Shown: positions 49,456-60,542 of the stretch, piece by piece
Position numbering within the stretch: the first letter of the stretch is position 1
Layout of the letters: each line of letters begins with the position of its first letter
DNA from: Siphonodentalium dalli
Lineage: Eukaryota; Mollusca; Scaphopoda; Gadilida; Siphonodentaliidae
DNA: 64,000 bases
Assembly (NCBI GenBank): GCA_032622095.1
Contig: CP136061.1
Coordinates: 174,615,692 to 174,679,691 of the forward strand
Reading direction: 5' to 3'
Notes under the pieces: generated by a model
Databases searched by the model: none
What the model was told of the DNA's origin: nothing
What the model saw: only the letters and a program-made list of their open reading frames with translations
Made by a program: the position numbers and the translations under genes

Positions 49456-49990
49456 TGGCATTTCATTTAAACTATAGCTAAAGGAGAACAGTATGTCTTT
49501 TATGGTTCTAATGTTGAATTGCATTTTAGTTTGAAATTTATTTTAATAAGTGAGGGTTATAGAACATAGTTCTTTACCAGAATCAATTGAGTCGAGGACG
49601 AGATCTATTCTAGAAAAGAACTATCCGCATGCTCTGACCAACTTTGGGCACAATTGACCACACACAATGGGATTAGCTGGAAATCGCTGCTGAGCATGTG
49701 TTGACCTCAACACACAACAAATGCCCTTCCAGACTTTGGACATGCCTTGGAAATTGGTGTGCTTTATCAAAAATCAGGTAATGATTGTGCTCTAATCAAC
49801 TGAAATGTACAGATTGAACATGGTTTTCAAAATTTGTTAACAACATTTAGCAGCTGATTTAAGTGACCAAGCTATGGAACATGCTAAACACTTTTGCTAA
49901 ATGGAATGACCAGCTGTTTGCTTCATGCAGCAACCACAAGTTGCGATCTTAAAATGGGTATTTTATCTGTACATAGTAAAAACATGTTGT
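49456..49990. other. Unclassified AT-rich DNA
   Basis: No repeat partner, exon or RNA gene seen. Confidence 0.35.
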
Positions 49991-49998
49991 AATCAGAC

Positions 49999-51232
49999 TA
50001 GAGCTGGGACGGTTATGCGGTTAACCGGTTAACCACCAACTATGGCCGTGACCGGTCACGGATTTGCTGTGGTCGGTTAACCGTAACATCACTATTATAG
50101 TGTATGATCACTGTGATGGTCAGCTATAACTGGCTATAAGAGGGTTAATCTGTCTCCGTCAATTAAAATGAATCCGAGATTGAAGGAAAAAACATCAAAC
50201 GCGGCGTGTCGGCTCTTTGAAGGCTAAATTTGGGTGTGAACTCATTACACAACTATTGTGTTTTCAAATTGATCCCAAGAAAATATAAATTGAGCCCAAT
50301 AATTTCCACGAGCAGTCCTGCTTTCTATGATATACTTTTAAAAGTTGCCACGTTCTCTGGTGTTAATTCGTTTACAATCTTTGTGGCTCAATTGCCGTTA
50401 ATTAATCTTGGATTATTTCATTTTAACATGAGGCAATATATATATCAGAGCAGCTAATATTTATATTAAATCATTTTTGAACCATTACATTTAAAATAGT
50501 ATCAGATAATGAGTTTTTCCATTCGAATATTAATCCACCTCGAATTTATAGAGTTATTGTTCTTGTTGCAGAACGTACATAATACGTTTCGTCGATTACC
50601 GCGAAATTCGTAAATTTGTTCTTCTTCGAGGAAGATTCTGACGACGACCTGGAGTTCGATGGTTTCGACGACGATGGACTTGTCGTCTTCTGAACTTTGT
50701 GCTATTTATGTGCGCTATTAACCGTTCCATACGCATGTTTACAACGTATAAATTGTATTTTTTGTTTTACCTGTCGACATCTGTATCTTGTTATTATTAT
50801 ATGATTTTATCTTAATAAAACGCATCATTCTCTTTATATAACTCAACTACTCTTGGTATCAGTATAAAATACGATGGTAAACCAGCATCTCAAGGCTAAC
50901 TGAGATTTTGCACGGGGGGACCCCCGTGAGTAAGCCCATGCAGTACCCACTTTTTGGACAAAAACGTGCACGTGCCCCCTGGGCTTACTGACGGGGTGTA
51001 TACAGTAATTAATTAGATATGTGATTATGTGTGTCATGGGTGACAACTTCTTTGTATAATGGGCAGGAGCCGTTCTCAAACTTACCATGTCAGTGAGCAT
51101 CACAATCATCGCCGTTCTGAATACTGGGCTTACCCACCCATAATAGTACCTATAATATGTGGTTAACCGGTTAATCGCGGTTTTTTGCCGTTCATAACCG
51201 GTCACGAAAAACCCCTAACCGTCCCAGCTCTA
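49999..51232. mobile_element. Non-autonomous hAT element (1234 bp)
   Basis: Inverted ends TAGAGCTGGGACGGTTA, perfect 8-bp target duplication AATCAGAC (49991-49998, 51233-51240). Subterminal GGTTAACCGGTTAACC palindromes at both sides. The interior has a short acidic frame (FFEEDSDDDLEFDGF..., ending TGA at ~50692) and an AATAAA at ~50814. This may be the tail of a captured or former coding region, but no transposase domain is visible. Confidence 0.93.
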
Positions 51233-51240
51233 AATCAGAC

Positions 51241-52064
51241 GAGAGATGGCCATATATCCCAGTATAAATTTCAGAAGTAATCAATTCTTCCAAAATGACT
51301 ATGACAACTCATCTCACAAAAAGATTTAGGAAATGATGGAATCATCACTATTCAATCAATAGTAGAATGAGCCTTTGTCAGTCCCAGATTAATTTTGGTA
51401 CGCCATGATACTTGCAGCACTTGCAGGTTGAAGAAGATGAGGGTCTATAATTTCACTAACATAATTCTTCATAATAGCCAAGAGCCCTCATAACTTACCA
51501 TTTTAAAGATATTTTCATCTTTAATACCACCCCAGGTTAAGTGCTCCTGCTAATTTAATATCATGCTGATGTGTACTGCTGGATTGCTATGATGTGTGTA
51601 GGTCAAAGTGATTGTGTCAAGAAAGAGTACCATTATTTTACCTAAAGTTGGTAATTTTTTCATTGTTTGGCTAATCCGAGCGTTTTGTGCAAAAGCCAGA
51701 GTCTGTTTGAAACATTCAAGAACATATATATTTCAAAATATTTAGTAATGTGTACGTTGATGTTTGGTAAACAACATGAATAGTCAGCTCAATTATGGCC
51801 TGTTTGTAACAACCAGCGGCCATTATTAAAATATTTCACAATATACATGTTTTTTAATGTTTTCTACATGTAGTGGCTTATCCTTGATTTGTTCAGATCA
51901 CTTTGCTCTATCGCAGTATCATAGCAAATTTATTAGCTTCATCACTCAACTTCGGATGAATACTGCCATATGAATATATTGTGAATATATTGTGACATAT
52001 AGGGCAGTGGAAAATAATGGTTGAGTCTATTTTAACTATAATTCTAGTATGGTTGTTGAAAACC
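51241..52064. other. Unclassified AT-rich DNA
   Basis: Nothing recognised. Confidence 0.35.
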
Positions 52065-52409
52065 TACCGCTATTCTCAAAGTAATTGACCAGAAAAACGG
52101 GGTGATACCCCGGCCATGACCGCGGTGATACCGTTAATAAACGGTAGCGGTATCAAGACGGTCATGGCGTGGAGTTACGGTATTGGGCGATAATGATACC
52201 GTGGTCTTTTAGCGGGCACCACATTAATTTTGTTGAATACCGCGGTGATTTTCATGGAACTCTTTTAGGGGAGGTATTTACTCACACATACTTGTTCGCG
52301 TTAACAAGCGGTATCAGTACCGCGGTATTGGAGGATAGCGGTATAGTACCGCCATATTAACGGGGTGACACCACGTTATTGGTGGTCAATTACTTTAAGT
52401 ATAGCGGTA
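52065..52409. mobile_element. 345-bp MITE with GGTATCACC words
   Basis: Inverted ends TACCGCTATTCTCAAAGTAA / mirrored TACCGCTATACTTAAAGTAA. The interior is rich in GGTGATACC, ACCGCGG and GGTAGCGGTAT. Target duplication unclear. Confidence 0.8.
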
Positions 52410-53939
52410 CACTATGCCATCTCGGTCTGATAAGAGTCATGTTTATTTAGGATTATGGACATGCAGTCCACCATCTCATGAAAATTAAATGGGCTCTGCA
52501 CTAGTACCATCTGGGCTCCTGGGACCCATTAATATTGACAAATGCAACACAAATGAAACATCCATAGTAACTATCCTCAAACATTGATTATAACCTGACA
52601 ATGATAGTGTTAGAATCAGTCTACATGTATATATAGGCATGGCCATAGCATGTTTTTTGAAAACCATAAATTTCACTAGAATATAGTTACTGCATGTACA
52701 TCACACAACTAAAGCAACTGACACATGTACTCGCATGGTACACAATATTTGATATGTAAAGTATATATATATATCCTGTGCCTGTAACATCAAACCAAAC
52801 CATTTACAGTACTTCAAAAAATAAAAGTTAATTTAAAGGGACGATATGAAAAATAAAATGGTGCAAATATAATGGAGATCTATATTTCATTACAACATCC
52901 ACAGATCTACAAAAACATCTGACAAGATATGGTGTATGACTATTTGTGATTATTCACTGACTTCCATGTCTTGTATGTGTTTTTCTCATGGACAGTCTGG
53001 TATCATAAAATGAAGTTTTTCTGGGTCAGCAAACCAGTTTCAAATGGGCCCTACTTTATAAAATTTAACAACATTAAATAGTTAATGGTAATGTGATCAT
53101 TTTCACTTGATAAGTTAAAATATGAGACAGTATTGCATAGCATGGCTACCTGCAGAATGTAGATTTGTCTGGTATGTATTAATATCAACTGATGCTTGTA
53201 TTTTTCTTCTAACTCACTTTGAACTCACAATACAACAGGATTGAGTTCTGAATTTCAAGCCCATAAAACTGACACTTTAGAATCAAGCTTGCCAAATAAC
53301 CTCACATGAACTCACTCAGTGGAACACAAGGAACGATTATCAAGTTGGAAAATATTCTGTATGTATGGAAGCCCTATATTTTTAATGTGTAGATTTGACT
53401 GGACTAAATGTGAAGGATTATTTTTAATCTTTATTACTGGAAATCACACCAATAACCAATAGACATACATTTATTAGTTTTAAACAGGACAATATCTTTT
53501 AATATTACTGCAACTGCATTCTTTCTTATGACTTGTTTTCTTACAAACTCTCAAAACTGAACCAGAAACAATTTTGGGCAATATACATCTACGTGTACAT
53601 ATACAATGTACATACATGTTCAGATTCATAAAAAAACACTCAATCAGAATATAAGTATAAGCGATCATGCCGGGCTAGCCATTATATTTGTCCTAAAATA
53701 ATGTACATGTTAAGGAAATAGTAGAACCTTTATTCAAATTGGCGGTGATGACATGTGGCCAATCAAAATTGATGTGGGACTGTTCAATACACAATCTGCT
53801 CGACTACCAAATCACACCGATTTATCGAATAGTAGTAACTCAACATTTACTAAACCTACTTGTGGGCTGAGTATAATTCAACATTAGAATACCATAAATA
53901 CATTCTATTCTCCCTCAAATTTAAAGAAAAAAACATATT
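52410..53939. other. Unclassified AT-rich DNA, intron-like
   Basis: Short TA runs and TACATGTA words; no exon or repeat pair supported. Confidence 0.35.
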
Positions 53940-54650
53940 GAACTCATTTATAATGATAATGTGATTATGTCATCCCATTTATAACCATTTTGGCAGCCAT
54001 CTCACATCAAAGGCCATGAAATCTAGATAGCAAAGGATGAACTACTCACAACTACATGTATTCATTCAAACTATATCACTAGGTAACCTCATTGCAGGAG
54101 TTTTAGGTTACTGATCAAATGCCCTATAATTGATGATTTACCTCAACATCTTTGTTATTCGGAAAATGTCTATTTTTCATTCTATGACCAATATATTCTA
54201 TCCAAAAAACCTTGCTAAGCACTCATGAGAGGAAGCACAAAGGTGCTAATCCTTTAAAGATGAAAATAATTCTATAGGTAGCACAATTTTTAATTATTGT
54301 TGACTTTGCTAAATTTTTGCAAATTTGAAGTCGGCGATTTTGGATTTTCAGGGTCAAGAGCTCCTTGAAGGTCAATCACGTCTGATAATGGTACAGAAAA
54401 TATCAGAAATGATACCTGTATGTGGCACTGATCCATATAGGTCAATAAAATTCTAATTGGGGGCTCAACTTTGAGATAAAAGTGCTGAACCCCAAAATTG
54501 GGGTTCAGGCCCTTAAAAATGGAATTTGGGCCCCTTTTATCAAAAATCGGTCGGCACCACTGAATTCCTCATCGAAAAGTACTCTAGAATCAGTATCAAA
54601 CAGAAAGTGGTTGGACATTCCCTAAAGAGCCCAGTTGTGAGACCGACTAG
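53940..54650 (-). repeat. Carrier repeat, uninterrupted inverted copy
   Basis: Reverse complement of 46346-46517 joined to 48925-49455, i.e. the pre-insertion form of that locus's repeat. Confidence 0.85.
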
Positions 54651-55203
54651 CACTGTCTAGATAGTATCTAATAAATCAGGTTCAGGATGCTGTGAAGTTG
54701 TCTCTCTCTTGTGTCTTCTCACACAGAGATAGTATACAGTTACAATACCATGAAGTTGGTTATCTTGTATTGAGTTAATTAACTGCTAGGAGATGTGTTG
54801 GCTGTATCAGATATACTTTATACTCTATAAGTATCTCTGGCCATATCATAGGTGGAATGTTTATACTATTAAATTTTATATGCATGGTTATTTAAATTTC
54901 ATCTTAAAGGCATAATCTGGTTTCATTGTTTAATAGCATTACCATTGGAATTTTGTTGGTTTCATGGGAAGACAACTTTGGTTTTCAAAGTTTTAAAAAC
55001 TTGAGAGCTCTGTATCAGTCTATGGGAACAAAATAATTGTTAATAACACTTTTAGTACTGTAGGTCTAGTTTGTTTTATCTATATATTAATGGAAAGCTT
55101 TTTCGACATTGATTTCAATTGATTACATATGTGAATTGAAAAATTAAAGGGGCACACCAGGTTTGATGTATTTTTCCTGTACTCTGTATGAGATAAAACT
55201 TTT
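54651..55203. other. Unclassified AT-rich DNA
   Basis: Contains TTAAAGGGGCACACC near 55145, a possible isolated TTAA-MITE end without a partner. Confidence 0.35.
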
Positions 55204-56621
55204 TATGTGTACCTATACCATAGTATGGTACACATAGCATCAATGTCCGGATTGACCACTCGTCTGTCCGTCCATCTATATCTGTCTGTCTGTCAGACAC
55301 TTTAGGTATAATGCGATAACTCTAACATTTTCTATTTGATCGGAACCAAATTTTGTATATAGGTTTCTCATCCCAAAATACAGTTCGAGTTTGAAAATGG
55401 GTTTGATCCGATTTATTTTAAAGGAGTCACGACCCTTCTTCTTTTTTTTTAATTTGAAATTTTGATTTTTCATATTTTTTTAGATTGAATTTCCTCGCTC
55501 AATTTAACATAAACAAATATTAAAAAACTTTTATAATAATAAAAAAATTATTTAATTAAAAAAAAAAAAAATTGTCATTGACACTAATTTGTTTTAGTTG
55601 TATTCCATTAAAGGCACGTGAGGCCTTAGTTGTCGAAAATATTCATATTTGTTCCAATCACCGTAAACAGAAAAACATTAAAACGCATACAGTTTCGTTC
55701 ATATATACCATGACCATCGCGTAAACAGCATGTTATCATAAAGATTTACTATATTTTACCTAAGCAAGAGCCTGATTGTGTTACAGAAGACAACACAATG
55801 CTGCTGGCTAATCACACACAAATGGCATAAACGCTCTTTATTCGTTCCATATCAGGAATTCACCCACAAATAACGCTCTTTATGTTTACCATCATAATAT
55901 AAACAAACACCAGAAAAGTAACTTTTTAGGCTTTTGTTTACACAACAATGGTCAAAAATATGACAATAACATACTGTTTATGCGATATTTCTTATTTGTA
56001 TACGGACAAAGTCTGTCTACATTTTGTTGTTCTTTCTGTTTGTGGCGGTTTTTGACGGGTGGAAATATTTTCACAGGATACCCACCGTCAAGGCCAACCG
56101 TATCTTTAATAAGGTGTGATGTCCTGTATTGAAAATGTGAAGATTTTATTGCAATAGTTGCATGTAATATAATGATATCAATAAATTGACATGTGAACAT
56201 CCAATATCCAGAGTATGAGAATACCTTTAATAGATGTCATTCCAAGCAAAATCTGTTATTAATTGAGTGATGACATATGTTACATAGCTCTAGGGGGGTG
56301 GTTGTATGAAGGTAAAGATGAACAACCTGCTGGCTGGATAATTGTTATCCTATCTGTCAAATTTATTAATGGCTAAACAATTGGATCTCACAGTGAGAGG
56401 TCCTTGTGTGAATAGGGACAGAGTTATGAGATTTAAAACGACTCCTCCCCCACCCCAATTACTTTAACCCCTTCTTAAGACAAATTATTTGACCTTTTGA
56501 TTTTAAGTTAGGTACTGATATATGTATTACTGTGATCATATCTTTGACCAATTTTCAGTTATAGCTAATCGCTATCGCCAAGGTATGGGTTAAACATCTG
56601 CCGATCGTGATCGGCCTCTCG
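55204..56621 (+). mobile_element. Family-3 Helentron-like element with nested MITE
   Basis: Head TATGTGTACCTATACCATAG, GTCY tract ~55258-55300, one core unit to ~55440 and the AT-rich segment shared with 25200-25300. The 3' hairpin GCCGATCGTGATCGGC plus CTCTCG ends at 56621. The MITE at 55612-56105 lies inside it. Confidence 0.7.
55612..56105 (-). mobile_element. Kolobok/T2-like TTAA MITE (E6), copy 2
   Basis: TTAA at 55608-55611 and 56106-56109; inverted relative to 29285-29755, with TGTGGCGGTTTTTGACGGG and GAAAATATTCATATTTG shared. Confidence 0.82.
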
Positions 56622-58690
56622 TTAATCTTTGCATGACTAAATCCTTTGGCACGGGCTACAAGTCGTACCTTTGGTCTGATCTGCATGAAATTTGCCGCGC
56701 ATGTTAATATTGACATGTAGATGGGAACGAGTCATTTTAGGGTCATTCTGCCAAAAAAAAAGGCTGCTGCCAACCATCTTGGATTTTACTCTTTGCATGA
56801 CTAAATCCTTGGCACGGTCTATAGGTCGTACCTTTATTCGGATCATTATTATACCCCCACTTTTGAAGAAAATGGGGGGTATACTGGATTGACTGCATCT
56901 GTCTGTCCGTCACGCTTTCTCCGTCCATGTGTTCGTCCGTCCGTCCGACCTCATAACTCGAACAACTATGAACCGATTTAAATAATTGTTTGTATGCAAT
57001 CTCCTTGGGACTGCCTCTCCGCATGATGCTTATTTTTTTAAGTTACGCCTCATTTTTTCGACTTATTTTGACTTAGAAAATTCTGTCTGACTTAATAACT
57101 TTAACAAATAAGAACCGATTTCAATAATGTTTGGTATACATGCTTCTCACAATACCCTCTCTACATGATGCGGCTAGGGATTGGCTCAGACTGTTTTTCG
57201 TAATATTACACTTCATTTTCGACTTATTTTGACTTAGAAAATTCTGTCCGACTTAATAACTTTAACAAATATTTGAACAAATATTTTGTCTGTACAAGCT
57301 TCTTGTGACACCATATCGATATTATTAGTCCGAATTTTTCTTTAAAGATAAAAATCTTTTTTGTTGGGTTTACGGATAATGCGGGTTGAATTTGCCACGT
57401 GGGGGTATGCTAGCACTCGAGTGCACACCTCTTGTGATATTTATCATGGCTGTTGACATTCACATGTAGATGGGAACGAGTCATTAAGGGGGTCATTCAG
57501 CCATAAAACATGGCCGCTGGCAGCCATCTTGGATTTTACTCTTTGCACAACTAAATCCTTTGTCACGGGCTACAAGTCGTATCTTTGGTCGGATCATTAT
57601 GAAATTTGTCATGGCAGTTGACATTGACATGTAGATGGGAATGAATGAGTCATTTTGGGGTCATTCGGTTATAAAACATGGCTGCAAGCAGCCATCTTGG
57701 ATTTTACTCTTTGCATGACTAAATCCTTTTGCTCTGGCTAGAGCATGTACCTTTGGTCGGATCATTATGAAATTGGTCATGGATGATAACACTGACATGT
57801 AGATGGGAACGAGTCATTTTGTGATCATTTGGCAAAAGAACATGGCCGCCAGCAGACATCTTGGATTTCAAAATTTGATCTATTGGCACGAGTTTAGGCC
57901 GGAGTGTTTGTCTGATCATCATGATATTTTTCATGGATCTTAATATTGATATGTAGATGGGAACAAGTCATGTTGGGGGGTCATTTGGCCAAAAAACATG
58001 GCCACCAGCAGCCATCTTGGATATTACTCTTTGCATGACTAAATCATTTGGCATGTGCTACAATTCGTACATTTGGTCGGATCATCATGAAATTTGTCAT
58101 GGATATTAATATTGACATGTAGATGGGTCATTCGGCTATAAAACCTGGCTGCCGGCAGCCATCTTGGATTTTACTCTTTGCGTGACTAAATCCTTTGGCA
58201 CGGGCTACAGTGCGGAGTGTTTGTCTGATCTTCATGAAATTTGTCGTGGATGTTAATATTGACATGTAGATGGGGATGAGTCATTTTGGGGTCATTCGGC
58301 CAAAAAATATGGTCGTTGTCAGCCATCTTGGATTTTTTTCTTTGCATGACTAAATCCTTGGGCACAACCTACAGACCACATCCCTCATCTGATCATCACC
58401 AAACTTCATATGGATCATCAGGGTGACCTCTAGATGGGAGCATCAAATTTTATGAATTTTATTGAAAAACATGGATGCCGTCAGCCATTTTCAGTTTTAC
58501 CCTTTGTATGACAACCATCTTGGATTTTACTCTTTGCATGACTAAATCCTTCTATTCAGCACACACCTTTGATCATCATCAAACCTCATATTGATCTTGA
58601 TATTGATCTACTAGATGGGAGCTATCAAATGTTTTTGAATTTCTTTGGAAAACATGGCACCAGTGGCCATCTTGGATTTTACTTGATATA
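56622..58690 (+). repeat. Family-1 ~160-bp array, third locus
   Basis: About nine units with CAGCCATCTTGGATTTTACT, GCATGACTAAATCC and GACATGTAGATGGG; units near 58380-58690 are most degenerate. Interrupted by 56850-57434. Confidence 0.82.
56850..57434 (+). mobile_element. Family-4 element inserted in a family-1 unit
   Basis: The head is a palindrome, TATACCCCCAC...GGGGGGTATA (56850-56882). A GTCY/GTCC tract follows (56902-56948), then two to three ~130-bp core units (CTTAATAACTTTAACAAAT, CGACTTATTTTGACTTAG). The 3' end is hairpin GCACTCGAGTGC (57413-57424), then ACACCTCTTG. The interrupted array unit (ATCATTA / TGATATTTATCATGG) shows the insertion point, with no duplication beyond T. Confidence 0.72.
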
Positions 58691-58868
58691 TATATTTCTC
58701 TTCATGTTGATGTCTAGTATTACTTAGACATTTCAACTTTCCGCATTCCTAATCACTCCATTGACTGTAACACATAAAATTATCCCCTCTCCAAGTTGAG
58801 CTAAAGTGTCATGGACACTTTCATAAATAGTTGTTGTGATAAAATAGTCAACTTCCTTGAATTTCCAG
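58691..58868. other. Intron end before exon B
   Basis: Ends with CCTTGAATTTCCAG. Confidence 0.5.
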
Positions 58869-59025
58869 GTTGTTGATGCAGATCCACCTGAATGGCTGAC
58901 TCAGGTGCAATACCCACTACAGTGCCGTCTACCATTCCTAACTGGGAAGATGTGCTCCCATTGGGAGAAACTGCTGAAAAGGATTCAATATACATCATAC
59001 CAAGATATACTAGAACAGTTCACAG
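58869..59025 (+). CDS. Internal coding exon of an unrecognised host gene (B)
   Basis: Acceptor TGAATTTCCAG and donor CACAG/GTAATG bracket 157 bases that are open in phase 0 (52 codons plus one base). The peptide starts VVDADPPEWLTQVQYPLQCR and includes a Trp/Cys/His-containing stretch (KMCSHWEKLLKRIQYTSYQD). It is compact and protein-like with no repeat partner in the window. I cannot name the family. The phase at the left matches exon A (28718-28840), so B may be the next exon of the same gene across a 30-kb repeat-filled intron. Confidence 0.6.
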
Positions 59026-59237
59026 GTAATGTAGAACATCCTTTATTGTTGACTTCACTTTTCATCATATGGATAGGTAATAATATCATTGAATACTAGT
59101 ATTGTCTATTGTCTTATTTTCACTCTGTTTTTACAATGTCCATTCAAAATTTCTTTCATATCTCCTACATACTGCATCTTACAATTTATCTCCATCCAAG
59201 CAGTTCATGTCATATAAGCAGATAACCAAGTTTTTAG

Positions 59238-59338
59238 GAGAGACCGAGTTCTCGATAGAGAACCGGTACCTCTCGGTAAAGATTCGGAATCTAATCATAA
59301 AACCCAATAATTTGGTTGAATTCTGTATGGATAGTTAA
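59238..59338 (+). CDS. Candidate terminal exon after B
   Basis: Acceptor CCAAGTTTTTAG, then an open frame in the phase needed after exon B (glycine codon across the junction), beginning ETEFSIENRYLSVKIRN and stopping at TAA 59336-59338. AATAAA follows at 59351-59356. The polypyrimidine tract is weak and the exon contains a hairpin-like GTTCTC...GAGAAC stretch, so this is tentative. Confidence 0.28.
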
Positions 59339-59356
59339 TTCTTTTCAATCAATAAA

Positions 59357-59640
59357 GGTGTTTCTATGTATAGGTAATATGGTGACTATTACAATTACTC
59401 AGAACACTTTCCTAGTTTTCTGTTGTTGAAGTTTTAATGCACGTAACCTTTAAATTAAATTGGTGGACCATCGGAATCTAAAGCTAAAATGGACCAAAAT
59501 CTTGGCGGAGAACCCTTTTACGAGGAGTAGTTCCCCACAGTAATGTAGCTGCAAATCCTACAACCTTTCGTTTTTGCTATATATCAGTGTATACAGTTCG
59601 TATGAAGACTCGCAATCCCAGTACAATTTTAGGTAAGTAA
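59357..59640. other. Downstream of the candidate poly-A signal
   Basis: No feature recognised. Confidence 0.35.
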
Positions 59641-59716
59641 AATCGCGATACGTATCATGACCTCTGTATCGTGATAAACATTGATATACCCCATACCCCA
59701 TATCGTTACACCCCTA
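59640..59716 (-). mobile_element. hAT-like terminal fragment
   Basis: Inverted, the right end reads TAGGGGTGTAACGATATGGG, a common hAT-type terminus. CGATACG words follow for ~75 bases and no second terminus is seen. Confidence 0.5.
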
Positions 59717-60542
59717 GGAATGAGGGTGCTGGATGGCCGAGCTGCCGTAGTTGCGGAAACCATGGTATACAGGTTCCTATGTCGCCAAATCTGGAATGGA
59801 AGGAAGATATTGTTAAAAACAATTAGTGCATAAAGTGCACAGACAGCAGCTTTAATATATTTGATGATACCATATATATACGTAGCCAAATATCGAATGT
59901 CTACTTTATGAGATTTCTTGATTGAAATTTTTGTTTGAACTAGCATATATAAGAATGCACAGAAGTGGACAGAAGCTTGTGTAAACATACTTTGACATAT
60001 AACCAGCTTTCTGTTGTTTATAATTACAACTACTTTCGCTTTGACTAAAATGCGTGCATTTGATTGGTCAAGGCCCTTAGATACGATTGGTAGCGACAAT
60101 ATCTATCAGTGGAGGGAAGTGTCGTTTCCCGCATCACTGGGGGTAGTGATACCTTAAAAAGTTCGCAAACCAAGTCGAATATCCATGGGGCGAATTTACC
60201 CGGAATTTTATTTTGTCCACCAATCAAATCGCAAGAAATCACTTCCGTTTCTAGTGGTAACACAAGACGCCAAATCTCAGCGAAAAATGATCGCCGATTA
60301 AACAGCAAAATAGTACATTCATTTATTTGGGGATAAAAGAATGCATTACATAACTATTCCACCATTAGTATTAGCATTTATCCAGCTTCGTGCCAATACT
60401 AATATGACATGGCAGTGGTCATGAGAGCATAGAATGTACCTTTGTAGCGATTGTTTACTTTTCGAGTCGCCGGAGACCACAAATTCGGTGGCGAAGTTTG
60501 GGAACACCGCTTCGGAATTGCTATCGAATCGGATTGCCTTTA
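59717..60542. other. Spacer before the right composite element
   Basis: Contains a minus-strand open frame (60308-60045) that ends plausibly with AAG/GTATCA but has no ATG; not called. A TTA target precedes 60543. Confidence 0.35.

Noticed and set aside
60045-60308. Minus-strand exon with a GTATCA donor
   Set aside because: No ATG in frame and an in-frame stop just upstream; no acceptor was found.
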